DNA of 64,000 bases from Thermoplasmata archaeon. Lineage in GTDB: Archaea; Thermoplasmatota; Thermoplasmata; Thermoplasmatales; Thermoplasmataceae. Where the stretch lies: NCBI GenBank assembly GCA_021810045.1, contig JAJZJR010000005.1, positions 1 to 64,000 on the forward strand. Direction: 5' to 3'. Numbering within the stretch: position 1 is the first letter of the stretch; each line of letters opens with the position of its first letter. Below the pieces are notes generated by a model. That model searched no databases. It was given only the letters and a program-made list of their open reading frames with translations, and was not told where the DNA came from. This document shows positions 8,642-17,982 of this stretch, piece after piece. The translations under genes were made by a program, and so were the position numbers.

Positions 8642-9793
8642 ATGGCTGATACAAATGAAGTTCAATTCTCAAGAGGACTGGAAGGCGTAATTGCTGCCGA
8701 AACAAAGATTGGCTTTGTCGATGGCGTAGAAGGCAGGCTTGTATACAGGGGATACGACATTGGAACCCTTGTTGAACAGTCGAATTTTGAGGAGGTATCC
8801 TACCTTCTTCTATACGGAAATCTTCCAAACAAACAGCAGTACAGTGATTATGTGGCCAAACTGAAGAAATACCAGGTTCTTCAGAAGGATGAGCTTGATC
8901 TCATAAGGGACATTGCTTCGAGAGGGCACCCCATGTCCGCATTAAGGACAGTTGTCTCATACATAGGAGCCAAGGATGGCAGGACAGTTGAACCCGGGAA
9001 TGATGTACAGGAGGAACTGGGTGTTGAAATTATCGCCAAAATACCCACCATCGTGGCTGCCATCAACCGTATACATGAAGGGCAGCAGATAATCGAACCG
9101 GACAATGATCTCTCTTACTCGTCCAATTTCTTCTACTGTTCGCTTGGCAGGAAACCCAGCACCATTGAGGCAAAGATGCTTGATGCCGCCCTGATACTGC
9201 ACGCAGACCATGGGATGAACGCGTCCACTTTCTCAGGAATGCTTACAATCTCCACCCTGTCAGATATGTATTCCACTGTAACATCTGCCATATCAACACT
9301 CAAGGGACCGCTTCATGGTGGTGCCAACGAGAGAGCTCTTGCCCTTATACAGAAGGTCGGAACACCAGAGAATGCAGAAAACGTAATCGGCGGAATGATA
9401 GAGAGGAAAGAGAAGATCATGGGATTCGGCCACAGGGTATACAAGGTATATGATCCAAGAGCAAAGATTCTCAAGCAGTTTGCAGAGCAGATTACAAAGG
9501 CAAATGGCAAGGAAACACTTTTCAGGACCGCCAACAGGATTGAGGAAGTCATGATCTCAAAGCTGGGTTCAAAAGGAATCTTCCCAAATGTAGACTTTTA
9601 CTCAGGTCTCATGTATTATTCCATTGGATTTGATCCTGAAATATTCACTCCAATATTTGCAGTAAGCAGGGCTTCCGGATGGGTTGCCAGGGCACTGGAA
9701 TATGTAAGGGACAACAGGCTCTTCAGGCCTAAGGCACTCTATGTTGGCGAAAAAGGCCCGAGAAAATACACACCAATAAACGAAAGGGACTAA
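8642..9793 (+). CDS. gltA: Citrate synthase
   Basis: Condenses oxaloacetate with acetyl-CoA to form citrate. The length of 383 residues is typical of archaeal and Gram-positive enzymes. The catalytic histidines lie in GPLHGGANE (about 222-230) and GFGHRVYKVYDPRA (about 262-275), and the catalytic Asp in PNVDFYSG (about 315-322). Together with acs, the acetate transporter and icd elsewhere in the window, it gives an acetate-to-TCA route. Some archaeal homologues also use propionyl-CoA, and sequence alone does not exclude 2-methylcitrate synthase activity. Confidence 0.93.
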   Translation: MADTNEVQFSRGLEGVIAAETKIGFVDGVEGRLVYRGYDIGTLVEQSNFEEVSYLLLYGNLPNKQQYSDYVAKLKKYQVLQKDELDLIRDIASRGHPMSALRTVVSYIGAKDGRTVEPGNDVQEELGVEIIAKIPTIVAAINRIHEGQQIIEPDNDLSYSSNFFYCSLGRKPSTIEAKMLDAALILHADHGMNASTFSGMLTISTLSDMYSTVTSAISTLKGPLHGGANERALALIQKVGTPENAENVIGGMIERKEKIMGFGHRVYKVYDPRAKILKQFAEQITKANGKETLFRTANRIEEVMISKLGSKGIFPNVDFYSGLMYYSIGFDPEIFTPIFAVSRASGWVARALEYVRDNRLFRPKALYVGEKGPRKYTPINERD

Positions 9794-9819
9794 AATCCCA
9801 ATTTATTTCTTATTTCGAA

Positions 9820-10320
9820 TTGAACTCTGAAATTTTTGTACTGGACACTTCTGCAATACTTTCAAGAAAATTCAATCTTACACAGGAAAATTTAGTGATT
9901 CCCGAATCTGTTATGGAAGAAATCAGGCTTGGAAAGATCGCCAGAAATCTTTCATGGCAGGAAGAGGATCTGAGAATTTTTCGCCCCGGTGCATCCAGTG
10001 TCTCCAAGGTAAGGGAGGCCGCATCACTTACAGGTGATCTTGAAAAACTCAGTGCAACTGACATAGACGTGATAGCAGTGGCACTGGAAGTTGGTGGAAC
10101 GGTTGTTACAGATGATTTCGCAATAGAGAACGTTTCATCCAGACTTGGGCTAAAATTTCTCGGGGCTGACCTGAAACCCATTTCCCGGGAGATCAAATGG
10201 CAGTTCAGGTGCACAGGTTGCGGAAAAAGATTCAGCAGTCACCTGAAGGAGTGTCCGGTCTGCGGCCACGATGTGAGAAGGATAGTAAAACGTTATAGCA
10301 AAAGGGACATGAACAAATAA
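9820..10320 (+). CDS. nob1: Nob1-like endoribonuclease (PIN domain + zinc ribbon)
   Basis: Endonuclease that matures the 3' end of 16S rRNA. The N-terminal PIN domain starts FVLDTSAIL and carries further acidic residues in ATDIDVIAVA and VTDDFAIENV. The C-terminal zinc ribbon has CTGC and CPVC (about residues 130-150). It is 166 residues, the usual archaeal size. The start is TTG; no ATG lies near the conserved beginning. Its stop overlaps the start of the next gene by one base (TAATG), so the two are translationally coupled. Confidence 0.88.
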   Translation: MNSEIFVLDTSAILSRKFNLTQENLVIPESVMEEIRLGKIARNLSWQEEDLRIFRPGASSVSKVREAASLTGDLEKLSATDIDVIAVALEVGGTVVTDDFAIENVSSRLGLKFLGADLKPISREIKWQFRCTGCGKRFSSHLKECPVCGHDVRRIVKRYSKRDMNK

Positions 10321-10913
10321 TGAAGGATATATCTCTCCCCCTGGACAGGAATCTTATAACCTATCCGGGAGACGCAAAACTGGAGCTTTATGATTATTTT
10401 ACCCATGAAAAGAACGGAGTACAGATAACAAGAATTCTCATGGAAACGCATACCGGTACGCACATTGATGCACCATTACATGCCATAGATGGGGGTAGTA
10501 CACTTGGCACAATTCCACTTTCAAAAATGATTGGCCCGGCAACAGTAATCAATGTGTCAGGAGATGCAGTTCATGCAGGGGATATCCCTGACAATACTGA
10601 GAAGAGACTTCTGATCAGAACGAAAAACTCAGGACTTTACCAGGATGAATTCAGGAAGGATTTCTGCTACATATCCATGGATGCTGCAGAGAAGATCGCT
10701 GAGCTCAAGCTCGATCTTGTGGGTCTTGATTACCTTTCAATTGAAAAATTCGGAACCACTGGAATGCCTGTTCACAAGAAACTCCTCGGGAATTCCGTGG
10801 TAATAGTTGAGGGGCTTTACCTTAAGGATGTTGAGCCTGGCAGATATGAACTTCTTTGCCTACCGCTTAAGCTGGATCTGGATGGCGGACCATGCAGGGC
10901 AATCCTGAAGTGA
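10320..10913 (+). CDS. Cyclase-family (arylformamidase-like) metal hydrolase
   Basis: The metal-binding signature HTGTHIDAPLHA (about residues 42-53) is characteristic of the cyclase/kynurenine formamidase family, and YPGD near the N-terminus also fits. Family members hydrolyse amides such as N-formylkynurenine or act on isatin-like rings. No tryptophan-degradation gene is near, so the substrate is unknown. The protein is 197 residues and looks complete. It is coupled to nob1 by a one-base overlap. Confidence 0.82.
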   Translation: MKDISLPLDRNLITYPGDAKLELYDYFTHEKNGVQITRILMETHTGTHIDAPLHAIDGGSTLGTIPLSKMIGPATVINVSGDAVHAGDIPDNTEKRLLIRTKNSGLYQDEFRKDFCYISMDAAEKIAELKLDLVGLDYLSIEKFGTTGMPVHKKLLGNSVVIVEGLYLKDVEPGRYELLCLPLKLDLDGGPCRAILK

Positions 10914-10975
10914 GAAGAAGAACCGGAAAGAAAATTTAAGGCATTCCTATATTATTCCTTTAAAAGGTCTAAATC

Positions 10976-12019
10976 TTGGTGGAATCAGAACAGGATCGGG
11001 GTATCATTGAACTTCTCAATGAGTTTTGCAGGGAACTGCTTAATGATGAGGAAACTCTTTCAGGCATTAAGGAGAAATTCAGGAAAATTGATGCTCCTGA
11101 TCTTGAAAACCTTGACAGTATTACAAGAACTGCAGTGGAAAGGGAGATAGGGCAGATCCTGTCGTCAAGGACGATTGAAAGGGCCAGGTATTATGCCAGA
11201 AGTCTTCAGAATGGCCTGAAGAGTTATTCTGAAACGGAAAATGAAGCCATAAATCTCAATCTGTGGAAGGGCTACGATCACATTATCACCGACAGTCTCT
11301 GGAACCTTGGAGCCAGAGCCAGGGAAGGCCATCACAAAGCATGGTACTGGGGTAACTTTGTGCCGCAGATCCCATTCCAGCTCATTTCCAGATACACTAA
11401 CCCGGGAGACTGGATCGTGGATCCTTTCTGTGGATCCGGAACTACCTTGCTTGAAGCAACCAGACTTGGGAGAAATGCCCTTGGTGTGGAACTCAACCCT
11501 GAAGTCTACAGGAAAACAACAGATGTACTGAAGGAAGTTACGGGAACTGAAGACTCGAAGGCTGTTCTTGAAAACCATGATTCCTTGCGGTTCGATTTTT
11601 CAGCTTTTCTGAAGAAAGAGAACCTCCCCGGATTCAAGCTGGCAATACTGCATCCTCCATACTGGGACATAATAAAATTTTCAGAGAATCCCAGCGATCT
11701 TTCCATGGCAGATAATGTGGAAGATTTCACGGAAAAACTGGCCAGACTTGCTGGAGGATTGCTTCCAGCAATGTCACCCGGAAGCCATATTGCACTGGTC
11801 ATAGGAGATATCTACAGAAAAGGTGAGGTTATCCCTCTTGGTTTCAGGAGTATGGATGCCCTTTCAGGTCTTGGCCTGAAGCTGAGGGGAATAATCGTCA
11901 AGGACATACAGAACACCAGGGCCAAACGCAACTCAGAAAGCCTGTGGAGATACCGGGCTCTTAAGTCGGGATTTTACGTCTTCAAGCACGAATACGTCTT
12001 TGTGTTCAGGTATAAATGA
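10976..12019 (+). CDS. DNA methylase, N4/N6 family (orphan, unusual motif order)
   Basis: SAM-dependent methyltransferase of 347 residues. Motif I is DPFCGSGTT (149-157), preceded by WYWGNFVPQIP, which resembles the motif X region, and followed by LGRNALGVELNPE. The catalytic motif IV, HPPYWD (226-231), lies after motif I. The common beta-class N4 enzymes have IV first, then X-I. The first D/S of (D/S)PPY is His here. No restriction endonuclease is adjacent, so it is either an orphan DNA methylase or an RNA methylase with the same fold. The start is TTG at 10976 or the GTG after it. Confidence 0.72.
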   Translation: MVESEQDRGIIELLNEFCRELLNDEETLSGIKEKFRKIDAPDLENLDSITRTAVEREIGQILSSRTIERARYYARSLQNGLKSYSETENEAINLNLWKGYDHIITDSLWNLGARAREGHHKAWYWGNFVPQIPFQLISRYTNPGDWIVDPFCGSGTTLLEATRLGRNALGVELNPEVYRKTTDVLKEVTGTEDSKAVLENHDSLRFDFSAFLKKENLPGFKLAILHPPYWDIIKFSENPSDLSMADNVEDFTEKLARLAGGLLPAMSPGSHIALVIGDIYRKGEVIPLGFRSMDALSGLGLKLRGIIVKDIQNTRAKRNSESLWRYRALKSGFYVFKHEYVFVFRYK

Positions 12020-12159
12020 CACGAACAAATGAGGCATATACGGAACATCTTCGTTTTTCAGGTTCAAATCATAAGAGGCCACCACAGGACTGCTCCTGAA
12101 TCAGTACGAGTCTGACTTATGCTATTTTTCCTGCATTGCTGGTAACATTGGCAAGGTTT

Positions 12160-12768
12160 TCAGATCAAAGCCTGAAGTCCTGAAGGAATGTCCTCTTTGT
12201 GTCCTGACAGGAGACCTTCTGCCCCGGTTTTCCTGATTACTGGTATCAAGGCATCGGCATTTAACCTGGCTTTGTTGCCATCTTCGTCAGGCCACATGCC
12301 GCTAGGATAAAAATGCAATTTTCCATTTATGCCATATGCGGTATCTCCTACCACAAGAAAATTCTCAAAATGCAGGGAAAATTCATGCCTGCTATGAATT
12401 AAATGTGCTTTAATTCCCATGGGAAGGCTGGTATTCTCGCCATATTGCTCCCCTTTCATTTTGTATAAATCAATAAACATCCTTGTAATTTCCTCGTCTT
12501 CATCTGCCTCTTTGATGTCTGGAATATACAAAGGTATGTTCCACTGCCTTGAAATCAACGGTGAACCCCTGATATGGGGGTAATTTGTCATTATTATTGC
12601 TTCAGGTTCACCTAGGACTTTCACCATTCTGATGAGGTTTGGCATCATAATTGGATCTATTAAAACCGCCTTCCCATCCTTCAACAGGAGATGAGAATAC
12701 ATCATTAATCCTGATTCCCCGTCTAAAGTCCCCCATCTAAAAATGTTTTTTGTGATCGGTTCAAACAT
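12160..12768 (-). CDS. MBL-fold protein lacking the metal-binding motif
   Basis: The 202-residue layout resembles metallo-beta-lactamase-fold hydrolases: a DGKAVLIDPI strand, AIIMTNYPHIRGS where HxHxDH should be, VVGDTAYG, and LLSGHKEDI near the C-terminus. Only one His of the HxHxDH block remains (TNYPHIRGS), so the usual dinuclear zinc site cannot form. The Asp and final His sites look kept. It may be a non-hydrolytic or structural relative. It is isolated, with about 140 bases of gene-free sequence on each side. Confidence 0.6.
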   Translation of the reverse strand: MFEPITKNIFRWGTLDGESGLMMYSHLLLKDGKAVLIDPIMMPNLIRMVKVLGEPEAIIMTNYPHIRGSPLISRQWNIPLYIPDIKEADEDEEITRMFIDLYKMKGEQYGENTSLPMGIKAHLIHSRHEFSLHFENFLVVGDTAYGINGKLHFYPSGMWPDEDGNKARLNADALIPVIRKTGAEGLLSGHKEDIPSGLQALI

Positions 12769-12908
12769 TATTTATGGACGAATGGCAGATATATAATCAT
12801 TTCAGAAACCAGGACTTATATGCACACTTTGTAGGAACAAGTCCATTCTATCATCTTCATGGGCCCCCACATTATGCTTCGTCTCCCTATAAGTAAAGCG
12901 TTCAGGAA

Positions 12909-14645
12909 TCAGGGGTCCATATCTCCCTCCAGATACTTAATAAAACCTGCCACAAACTCGTGTATATCTGCAACAATTCCGTAATCCGAATACTGGAATA
13001 TGGGTGCATTTTCATCATTGTTTACTGAAATGATTTTTCCTGCATATCTGATACCAACGACATGATTGGCCTGTCCTGATATCCCCAGAGCAAGGTAAAC
13101 TCCTGGCGATATGGAAATTCCTGTAAGGCCAATCTGCTGCTGTCTTGGGATGAAATTCATGTCAACCAGCGGCCTGGTTGCACCTACGGATGCATCAAGG
13201 AGGCTGGCAAGTTTGAGAATATCCCCAACCTGATCTCTTTTCTTCACTCCACGGCCAAAGCCGATAACAACCTCTTTTGATCCGAGGGGAGCATATTCCG
13301 AGGGAACCGGAGTTTCTTCATGTTTCTCGTAAATCCTTCCCGGACTGTATTCAAGGTCGAATACCTTGGGCACATTAACGGGAACAGCCCTTGGAAACAT
13401 TCCCGGCCTCACGGTGGTCATCTGTGGTTCAGTTTTTGAATATATCTCTGCAATAATTCCACCGCCAAAGGCAGGTTTGTACTGGATTAGTCTTGACTCC
13501 TTTATTTCAAGATCAACACAGTCGGCAGTCAGGCCTGTTTCAAGCCTGGCAGCAATGGTTCCCGCAGCTTCCCTGCCCTTTATGGTTGAAGGGAAGACCA
13601 CATATTTCGGTTTCTTCTCTTTTATGAAATCGGTTAAGGCATCCGTGAACGCCTCAACACTTTCAGTATTGTAAAAATAATACTCATGGCCGGCCAGCCT
13701 GGCACCTGAAGGGTCTAGGTTTCCGAAAAGAACCGCCTTAAGGCTATGTTCATTGGCAAGCTGAGAAATCTTTGTTGAGATTTCCTCTCCCAGCATGGGT
13801 TCGTCCAGCATTATGCCAAGTATGGCTGCGGCATTCTCAGCCGGCTCCTTAAGGTCTATTTTTTCCGCCTGCTGTTCTTTGGCCCTATGGCTCTTTATTA
13901 TCTCATAGATTTCCTGGTATACATTATGATCAAAGGGGAGCATCCTGACTTTCCTGGTACTTTCAAGACTTGATGTTCCTGTAACAACTGTTGGGCTGTA
14001 TTCATTTCCCTTGAAGGGGATTCCCAGGGTTTCTGCATTTAGTTCCCTGATGAGATCAGTTTTATCGGGCACATCAGGCTTGACTGCCCTGGCCCTGTTT
14101 ATTTTCTCGCTTACAGACAGCACTGCAGGAAGAGGGATAGTATATGTTTCAGAACCGCTTTCATTCTCCTGCTCCACCTTCAGGGTTCCCTCTTTTTCAC
14201 CGGGTTCAATCCTCGATACGGACGACTTGAAGGCAAATCCCGAAAAGACAGCTATTTCCGGAGGAACCTGAGCGGTTTCACCGTCAAGTGAATATTTTCC
14301 GGTGAGCACGAGATCAGGCTTTACTTTCATCACGAGAGCAGAAAGGATCTTTGCCGTTGCCAGGGTGTCGGATCCTGCAAAATTCCTGTCCGTAACAAGG
14401 TAAGCTTCATCTATGCCCATCCTAAGGGAATCATTGAGAATTTCCTTTGCCTGAGGCGGCCCCATTGTAGCCACAGCGGTTTCCCACCCAAGCTTCTCCT
14501 TCATCCTGACTGCTTCCTCAACAGCTTTCCTGTCAAAGGAATTCATCGAAAGAGGGACATTTTCCCTCACTATTCTGTTGGTATGAGGATCAAACTTTAC
14601 CTGATTGACATCCGGAATCTGCTTTGCAAAAACAAGGACCTTCAT
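12909..14645 (-). CDS. Fused electron transfer flavoprotein, beta-alpha (EtfBA)
   Basis: One 578-residue chain carries both ETF subunits. EtfB covers residues 1 to about 250 (VLVFAKQIPDVNQVKFDP, GSDTLATA, TGKYSLDGETAQVPPEIA). EtfA covers about 270-578 (FPSTIKGREAAGTIAARL, the FAD motif GATRPLVDMNFIPRQQQIG, then SPGVYLALGISG and NNDENAPIFQYSDYGIVAD). It moves electrons from acyl-CoA or similar dehydrogenases to the membrane. No ETF-quinone oxidoreductase is in the window. A Rieske ferredoxin gene lies just upstream on the same strand, and the 67-base gap between them holds a palindrome and a TATA-like box. Confidence 0.9.
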   Translation of the reverse strand: MKVLVFAKQIPDVNQVKFDPHTNRIVRENVPLSMNSFDRKAVEEAVRMKEKLGWETAVATMGPPQAKEILNDSLRMGIDEAYLVTDRNFAGSDTLATAKILSALVMKVKPDLVLTGKYSLDGETAQVPPEIAVFSGFAFKSSVSRIEPGEKEGTLKVEQENESGSETYTIPLPAVLSVSEKINRARAVKPDVPDKTDLIRELNAETLGIPFKGNEYSPTVVTGTSSLESTRKVRMLPFDHNVYQEIYEIIKSHRAKEQQAEKIDLKEPAENAAAILGIMLDEPMLGEEISTKISQLANEHSLKAVLFGNLDPSGARLAGHEYYFYNTESVEAFTDALTDFIKEKKPKYVVFPSTIKGREAAGTIAARLETGLTADCVDLEIKESRLIQYKPAFGGGIIAEIYSKTEPQMTTVRPGMFPRAVPVNVPKVFDLEYSPGRIYEKHEETPVPSEYAPLGSKEVVIGFGRGVKKRDQVGDILKLASLLDASVGATRPLVDMNFIPRQQQIGLTGISISPGVYLALGISGQANHVVGIRYAGKIISVNNDENAPIFQYSDYGIVADIHEFVAGFIKYLEGDMDP

Positions 14646-14667
14646 GGATCAAAAATAGAATTTTGTT

Positions 14668-14688
14668 ATTTAGTTGTTGACTAAATTA
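14668..14688 (-). promoter_or_regulatory. Palindrome and suf-like word in the etf leader
   Basis: ATTTAGT-TGTTG-ACTAAAT (14668-14686) has perfect 7-base arms. On the minus strand, 14688-14677 reads TAATTTAGTCAA, identical to 56229-56240 in the sufR/sufC control region. A TATA-like TTTATAGG lies just upstream on the minus strand (about 14692-14700), so the palindrome is near the expected transcription start of etf. It is a candidate operator. Confidence 0.5.
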
Positions 14689-14712
14689 GAACCTATAAAA
14701 ATAATGGGAAAA

Positions 14713-15030
14713 TCAGAGTTCAATCATGATTTCGCCGTTCTCAACCTTTGTTTTGTAGGACTTTAGAGGGTCAATGTCTCCAGCACTCTCAGGAGGACTG
14801 ATGACAGAACCATCCTTGGGGTTGAACGTAGCAAAGTGGTTAGGGCAGATGAGCTGATGATCATCCAGGAAACCTTCGGCTAGATCATAATCTTCATGTG
14901 TGCAAAGATGTGATGTTGCGAAATAGTTGTTCCCATCCCTTATGATGAGTATCTCCTTTCCCTCAATATCCGCCTTGAAAAGATCGCCATCTTTCATTGC
15001 TCCTTCTTTCAGTACTTTGTACCAGGTCAT
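14713..15030 (-). CDS. Rieske-type [2Fe-2S] ferredoxin
   Basis: Small soluble electron carrier of 105 residues. The cluster ligands are C43 and H45 in CTHE and C62 and H65 in CPNH, giving C-x-H-x16-C-x2-H as in dioxygenase-type Rieske ferredoxins. There is no signal peptide or membrane helix, so it is cytoplasmic. It lies directly upstream of the fused ETF on the same strand, which suggests a shared electron pathway. No oxygenase is present in the window to serve as its partner. Confidence 0.88.
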   Translation of the reverse strand: MTWYKVLKEGAMKDGDLFKADIEGKEILIIRDGNNYFATSHLCTHEDYDLAEGFLDDHQLICPNHFATFNPKDGSVISPPESAGDIDPLKSYKTKVENGEIMIEL

Positions 15031-15131
15031 GGTTAACGATTATGCAATCCTGCATTTATAGGTTTCTGGATTCTGCCTCTTGCGTTAGCTTTTATACAAA
15101 TAAGCGATTTTTGGACAGGCGTTGATATCAG

Positions 15132-16004
15132 GTGGATCCGGAAGTTAAGGAAAAATACAGGCTGGCAGGTTCCATTGGAAAGAAGGCACTGGAGTACGGG
15201 AAAAGCCTTGTGGAACCAGATGCTCTATTATTTGACATAGCCACTGGCATAGAGAAACACATAATGGAGCTTGGTGGTAAACCATCATTCCCCGTTAACA
15301 TTTCCATAAATAATGAGGCAGCCCATTATACGCCTTTTCAGGGAGACAGGAAGAAGCTGAGGACAGGGGACGTGGTAAAACTGGACGTTGGTGCACAGGT
15401 TGACGGGTACCTGTCTGATAACGCTGCAACCGTAGAGGTTGGAGAGAAGGGAGAATACTCGACACTCATCGACGCAACCCGGGAAGCACTCAATGCCGCA
15501 ATCAGGAAACTAAGACCCATGATTCAGGTGAGGCAGATTGGGCAGGAGATTGAAAGCACAATCAGGAAATACGGTTACAAGCCAGTTAGGAACCTTGGTG
15601 GACATGGAATCAACAGGTACGATCTGCACTCCGAAATATTCATCCCGAACTACGATGACGGAAACAGCAAGACACTTCACAATGACATGGTTATAGCAAT
15701 AGAGCCATTTGCCAGTACAGGAATAGGCATGATTCACAATGGCCCTGGAGGGAATATCTATATTCTCAGTGGAACAAAGATCCGGGAAGATGAGATACTC
15801 TACAGGAATTTCAACACCGTTCCATTTGCACAGAGGTGGGTTGCAGATCTCATGCCGGATCCTGACGATTATCTGAAGAAGATGATGAAGTCAAGAGAAG
15901 TAAGCGAATTCGCTGTACTCAAGGAACACAAAGGTTCAATGATATCCCAGGCGGAACACACCATTATGATACTTTCCGATGAAATTATAGTAACTACTGC
16001 CTGA
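15132..16004 (+). CDS. map: Methionine aminopeptidase, type II
   Basis: Removes the initiator methionine from new proteins. Metal ligands are recognisable in VKLDVGAQVDGYLSDNA (two Asp), GGHGINRYDLH (His), AIEPFAS (Glu) and the final SQAEHTIM (Glu). The helical insert after HGI and the length of 290 residues mark type II, the archaeal/eukaryotic form. The start is GTG. A TATA-like box (TTTTATAC) lies about 37 bases upstream. Its 3' end overlaps the convergent tmk gene by 11 bases. Confidence 0.93.
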   Translation: MDPEVKEKYRLAGSIGKKALEYGKSLVEPDALLFDIATGIEKHIMELGGKPSFPVNISINNEAAHYTPFQGDRKKLRTGDVVKLDVGAQVDGYLSDNAATVEVGEKGEYSTLIDATREALNAAIRKLRPMIQVRQIGQEIESTIRKYGYKPVRNLGGHGINRYDLHSEIFIPNYDDGNSKTLHNDMVIAIEPFASTGIGMIHNGPGGNIYILSGTKIREDEILYRNFNTVPFAQRWVADLMPDPDDYLKKMMKSREVSEFAVLKEHKGSMISQAEHTIMILSDEIIVTTA

Positions 16005-16593
16005 TTCTATCGGTCAGTATCCCATTTATTTCCTTGAAATTCTTTTCCACTGATCCGGAACCGTCAAGGGTAATTTTTCCCTCATAGGATATGGCATTGT
16101 AGAAATCCCGTACAGCTGACAGGTATTCCTTTTCCTCAAAACCTGTGAAAGCACCCCTCCTCGATATCCTTTTCATGGAGATCTCAGGATCAACATCGAT
16201 GTAGAACGTAATGTCAGGCCTGATCTTTATTGCATCAGAAACTGCCGACATCCATCCTATTGTCTTGGCACGGCTTTGAAAGTATTTTTCCAGTAGGACT
16301 CCCTGGTATGCCATTGATGACAGTATGTACCTGTCACAGAGGACAATCTCGCCCTTCTCAAGGTGCTCTGATATTTCACGCTGGTGCACAAAACGGTCTT
16401 CAGTGAACCTGAAAAAAAGAGAAAGCCCTGAAACAGCATCTCTGGATTTCACAATATCTTCTGGAACATGGAATCTTTCAGTAGGTTCCCTGGTAGCAAA
16501 TACCCTGTATCCTCCTTTTTCAAGTTCTTTTGTGAGCATGGAAACAAGGGTTGTTTTTCCTGTGCCATCTATTCCTTCAAGAGCCACAAACAT
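15994..16593 (-). CDS. tmk: Thymidylate kinase
   Basis: Phosphorylates dTMP to dTDP. The P-loop GIDGTGKTT is at residues 7-15, the nucleotide motif TREPTE near 36-41, and the DRYILSSMAYQG motif near 88-99. It is 199 residues, a normal size. It is convergent with map and overlaps its end. The upstream divergent gene is an MFS transporter. Confidence 0.92.
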   Translation of the reverse strand: MFVALEGIDGTGKTTLVSMLTKELEKGGYRVFATREPTERFHVPEDIVKSRDAVSGLSLFFRFTEDRFVHQREISEHLEKGEIVLCDRYILSSMAYQGVLLEKYFQSRAKTIGWMSAVSDAIKIRPDITFYIDVDPEISMKRISRRGAFTGFEEKEYLSAVRDFYNAISYEGKITLDGSGSVEKNFKEINGILTDRIRQ

Positions 16594-16690
16594 TGGAAAC
16601 CTGTGATTCCAATCTCAGATCACTTATTAAAATCATCCATAGCTCATGATTATATCCTTCTCTGCTATAGCACTGAACTCTTGGACAGGC

Positions 16691-17920
16691 ATGAAAATAC
16701 CCGGACTAAACTTCAGTATACTTTCGAACCACTACGTTGGAGCCATTTCTATGGCACAACTGATCAGGATCCTTGGAAGATCACAGGCCTGGGTATTCAT
16801 TCCCCTTTACCTTTCTAACGTTCGGCACATACCTTATGTTTATGTCGGGGTCCTCTTCTTTCTAACGGCCATGGCAACATTGCCTTTTTCCATTTATGGC
16901 GGCAATCTCATAGACAGGATCGGGAGAAGGTTCGCAGCCATATGGCTCCCTCCCATAATCATTGCTCTACTTATGGCAATGACCCTGGCTGTATATCTGC
17001 ACCTGCCTGATATCATCCTCTATATTTCCTTCATACTCATTGAGCCATTCAGCAGTATACAGGGTATTCTGGATAATGTGGTCCTGACAGACACAACAAG
17101 TGAATCTGAGCGAACAGACGCGTTCAGCATGATCAGGATCGGAGGGAACGTCGGTTTCGCCCTAGGCCCCGCAATTGGTGGTTTTCTGTCGGTCATAAAT
17201 TACTCACTCGTCTTCCTTTTTCCAGCCATTGCATCAGTTGGGGAATGGTACCTGTATTACAGGTATGTTCACGAAACAAGACCGGCGGAATCCGAAAGCA
17301 AGGAGAAAATGCAGATACCGATCTCCGACAAGCCATTCATACTGCTGTGTTTCCTTATTGCATCGGTATGGTTCATTGCCGGTCAGTGGGGGACAACGCT
17401 CACATTGTTCTGGAGCAACGTGGATAAGATTTCCAACAGCTTTATCGGTATTCTGTATGCCATTAACGGACTGGTGGTGGTTTTCCTGCAGATACCCACA
17501 AACTGGCTGCTTGCAAGAATGAAGGATTACAGGAGAATTGCCCTTGGGGGCCTCATTTATGCCTTCTCATTCTTTGCACTGGTGTTCAGCAGGAACATTT
17601 TATTCCTTGCCATTGACGTGGTATTCATAACAATGGCTGAAAATGTACTTTCGCCGGTTGCTTACAGTGTTGTTGGGAAAATGGCCCCTTCAGATAAAAG
17701 GGGTCAATATTATGGGGCATTCCAGCTTATTATGGGGCTCATAATGCCTGTCGCACCAATAATAGGGACCATTCTGCTTACAAGATATTCCTCGGATCCT
17801 CTTTACATGTGGGGGCCCCTTATGCTTTTGGGCGTGGCACTTTCCCTTACTGTCCTTAAATTTGGAGGGAATACACTGGTACAGGACAGAAGAGAACCAA
17901 CACAGACAAAGATCGGATGA
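16691..17920 (+). CDS. Major facilitator superfamily transporter
   Basis: About 12 membrane segments. The MFS loop motif between helices 2 and 3 is visible as GGNLIDRIGRRFA. The start is placed at ATG 16691 (MKIPGLNFSIL), because the 15 residues of the longer reading from 16646 (MIISFSAIALNSWTG) are not conserved in character. Length is then 409. Substrate unknown. It is convergent with acs across 189 bases that hold two hairpins. Confidence 0.82.
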   Translation: MKIPGLNFSILSNHYVGAISMAQLIRILGRSQAWVFIPLYLSNVRHIPYVYVGVLFFLTAMATLPFSIYGGNLIDRIGRRFAAIWLPPIIIALLMAMTLAVYLHLPDIILYISFILIEPFSSIQGILDNVVLTDTTSESERTDAFSMIRIGGNVGFALGPAIGGFLSVINYSLVFLFPAIASVGEWYLYYRYVHETRPAESESKEKMQIPISDKPFILLCFLIASVWFIAGQWGTTLTLFWSNVDKISNSFIGILYAINGLVVVFLQIPTNWLLARMKDYRRIALGGLIYAFSFFALVFSRNILFLAIDVVFITMAENVLSPVAYSVVGKMAPSDKRGQYYGAFQLIMGLIMPVAPIIGTILLTRYSSDPLYMWGPLMLLGVALSLTVLKFGGNTLVQDRREPTQTKIG

Positions 17921-17982
17921 ATCTCTTCAACAATTTTCCTGTCAATGGGTGCGAGCTGTTCCAATCACTTTAATGGCAATTC

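Noticed and set aside
12061-12084. GGTTCAAATC followed by GGCCACCA, resembling a tRNA T-loop and 3' end
   Set aside because: The bases on either side of TTCAAAT cannot form the 5-base T-stem, and no matching acceptor stem or anticodon arm lies upstream.
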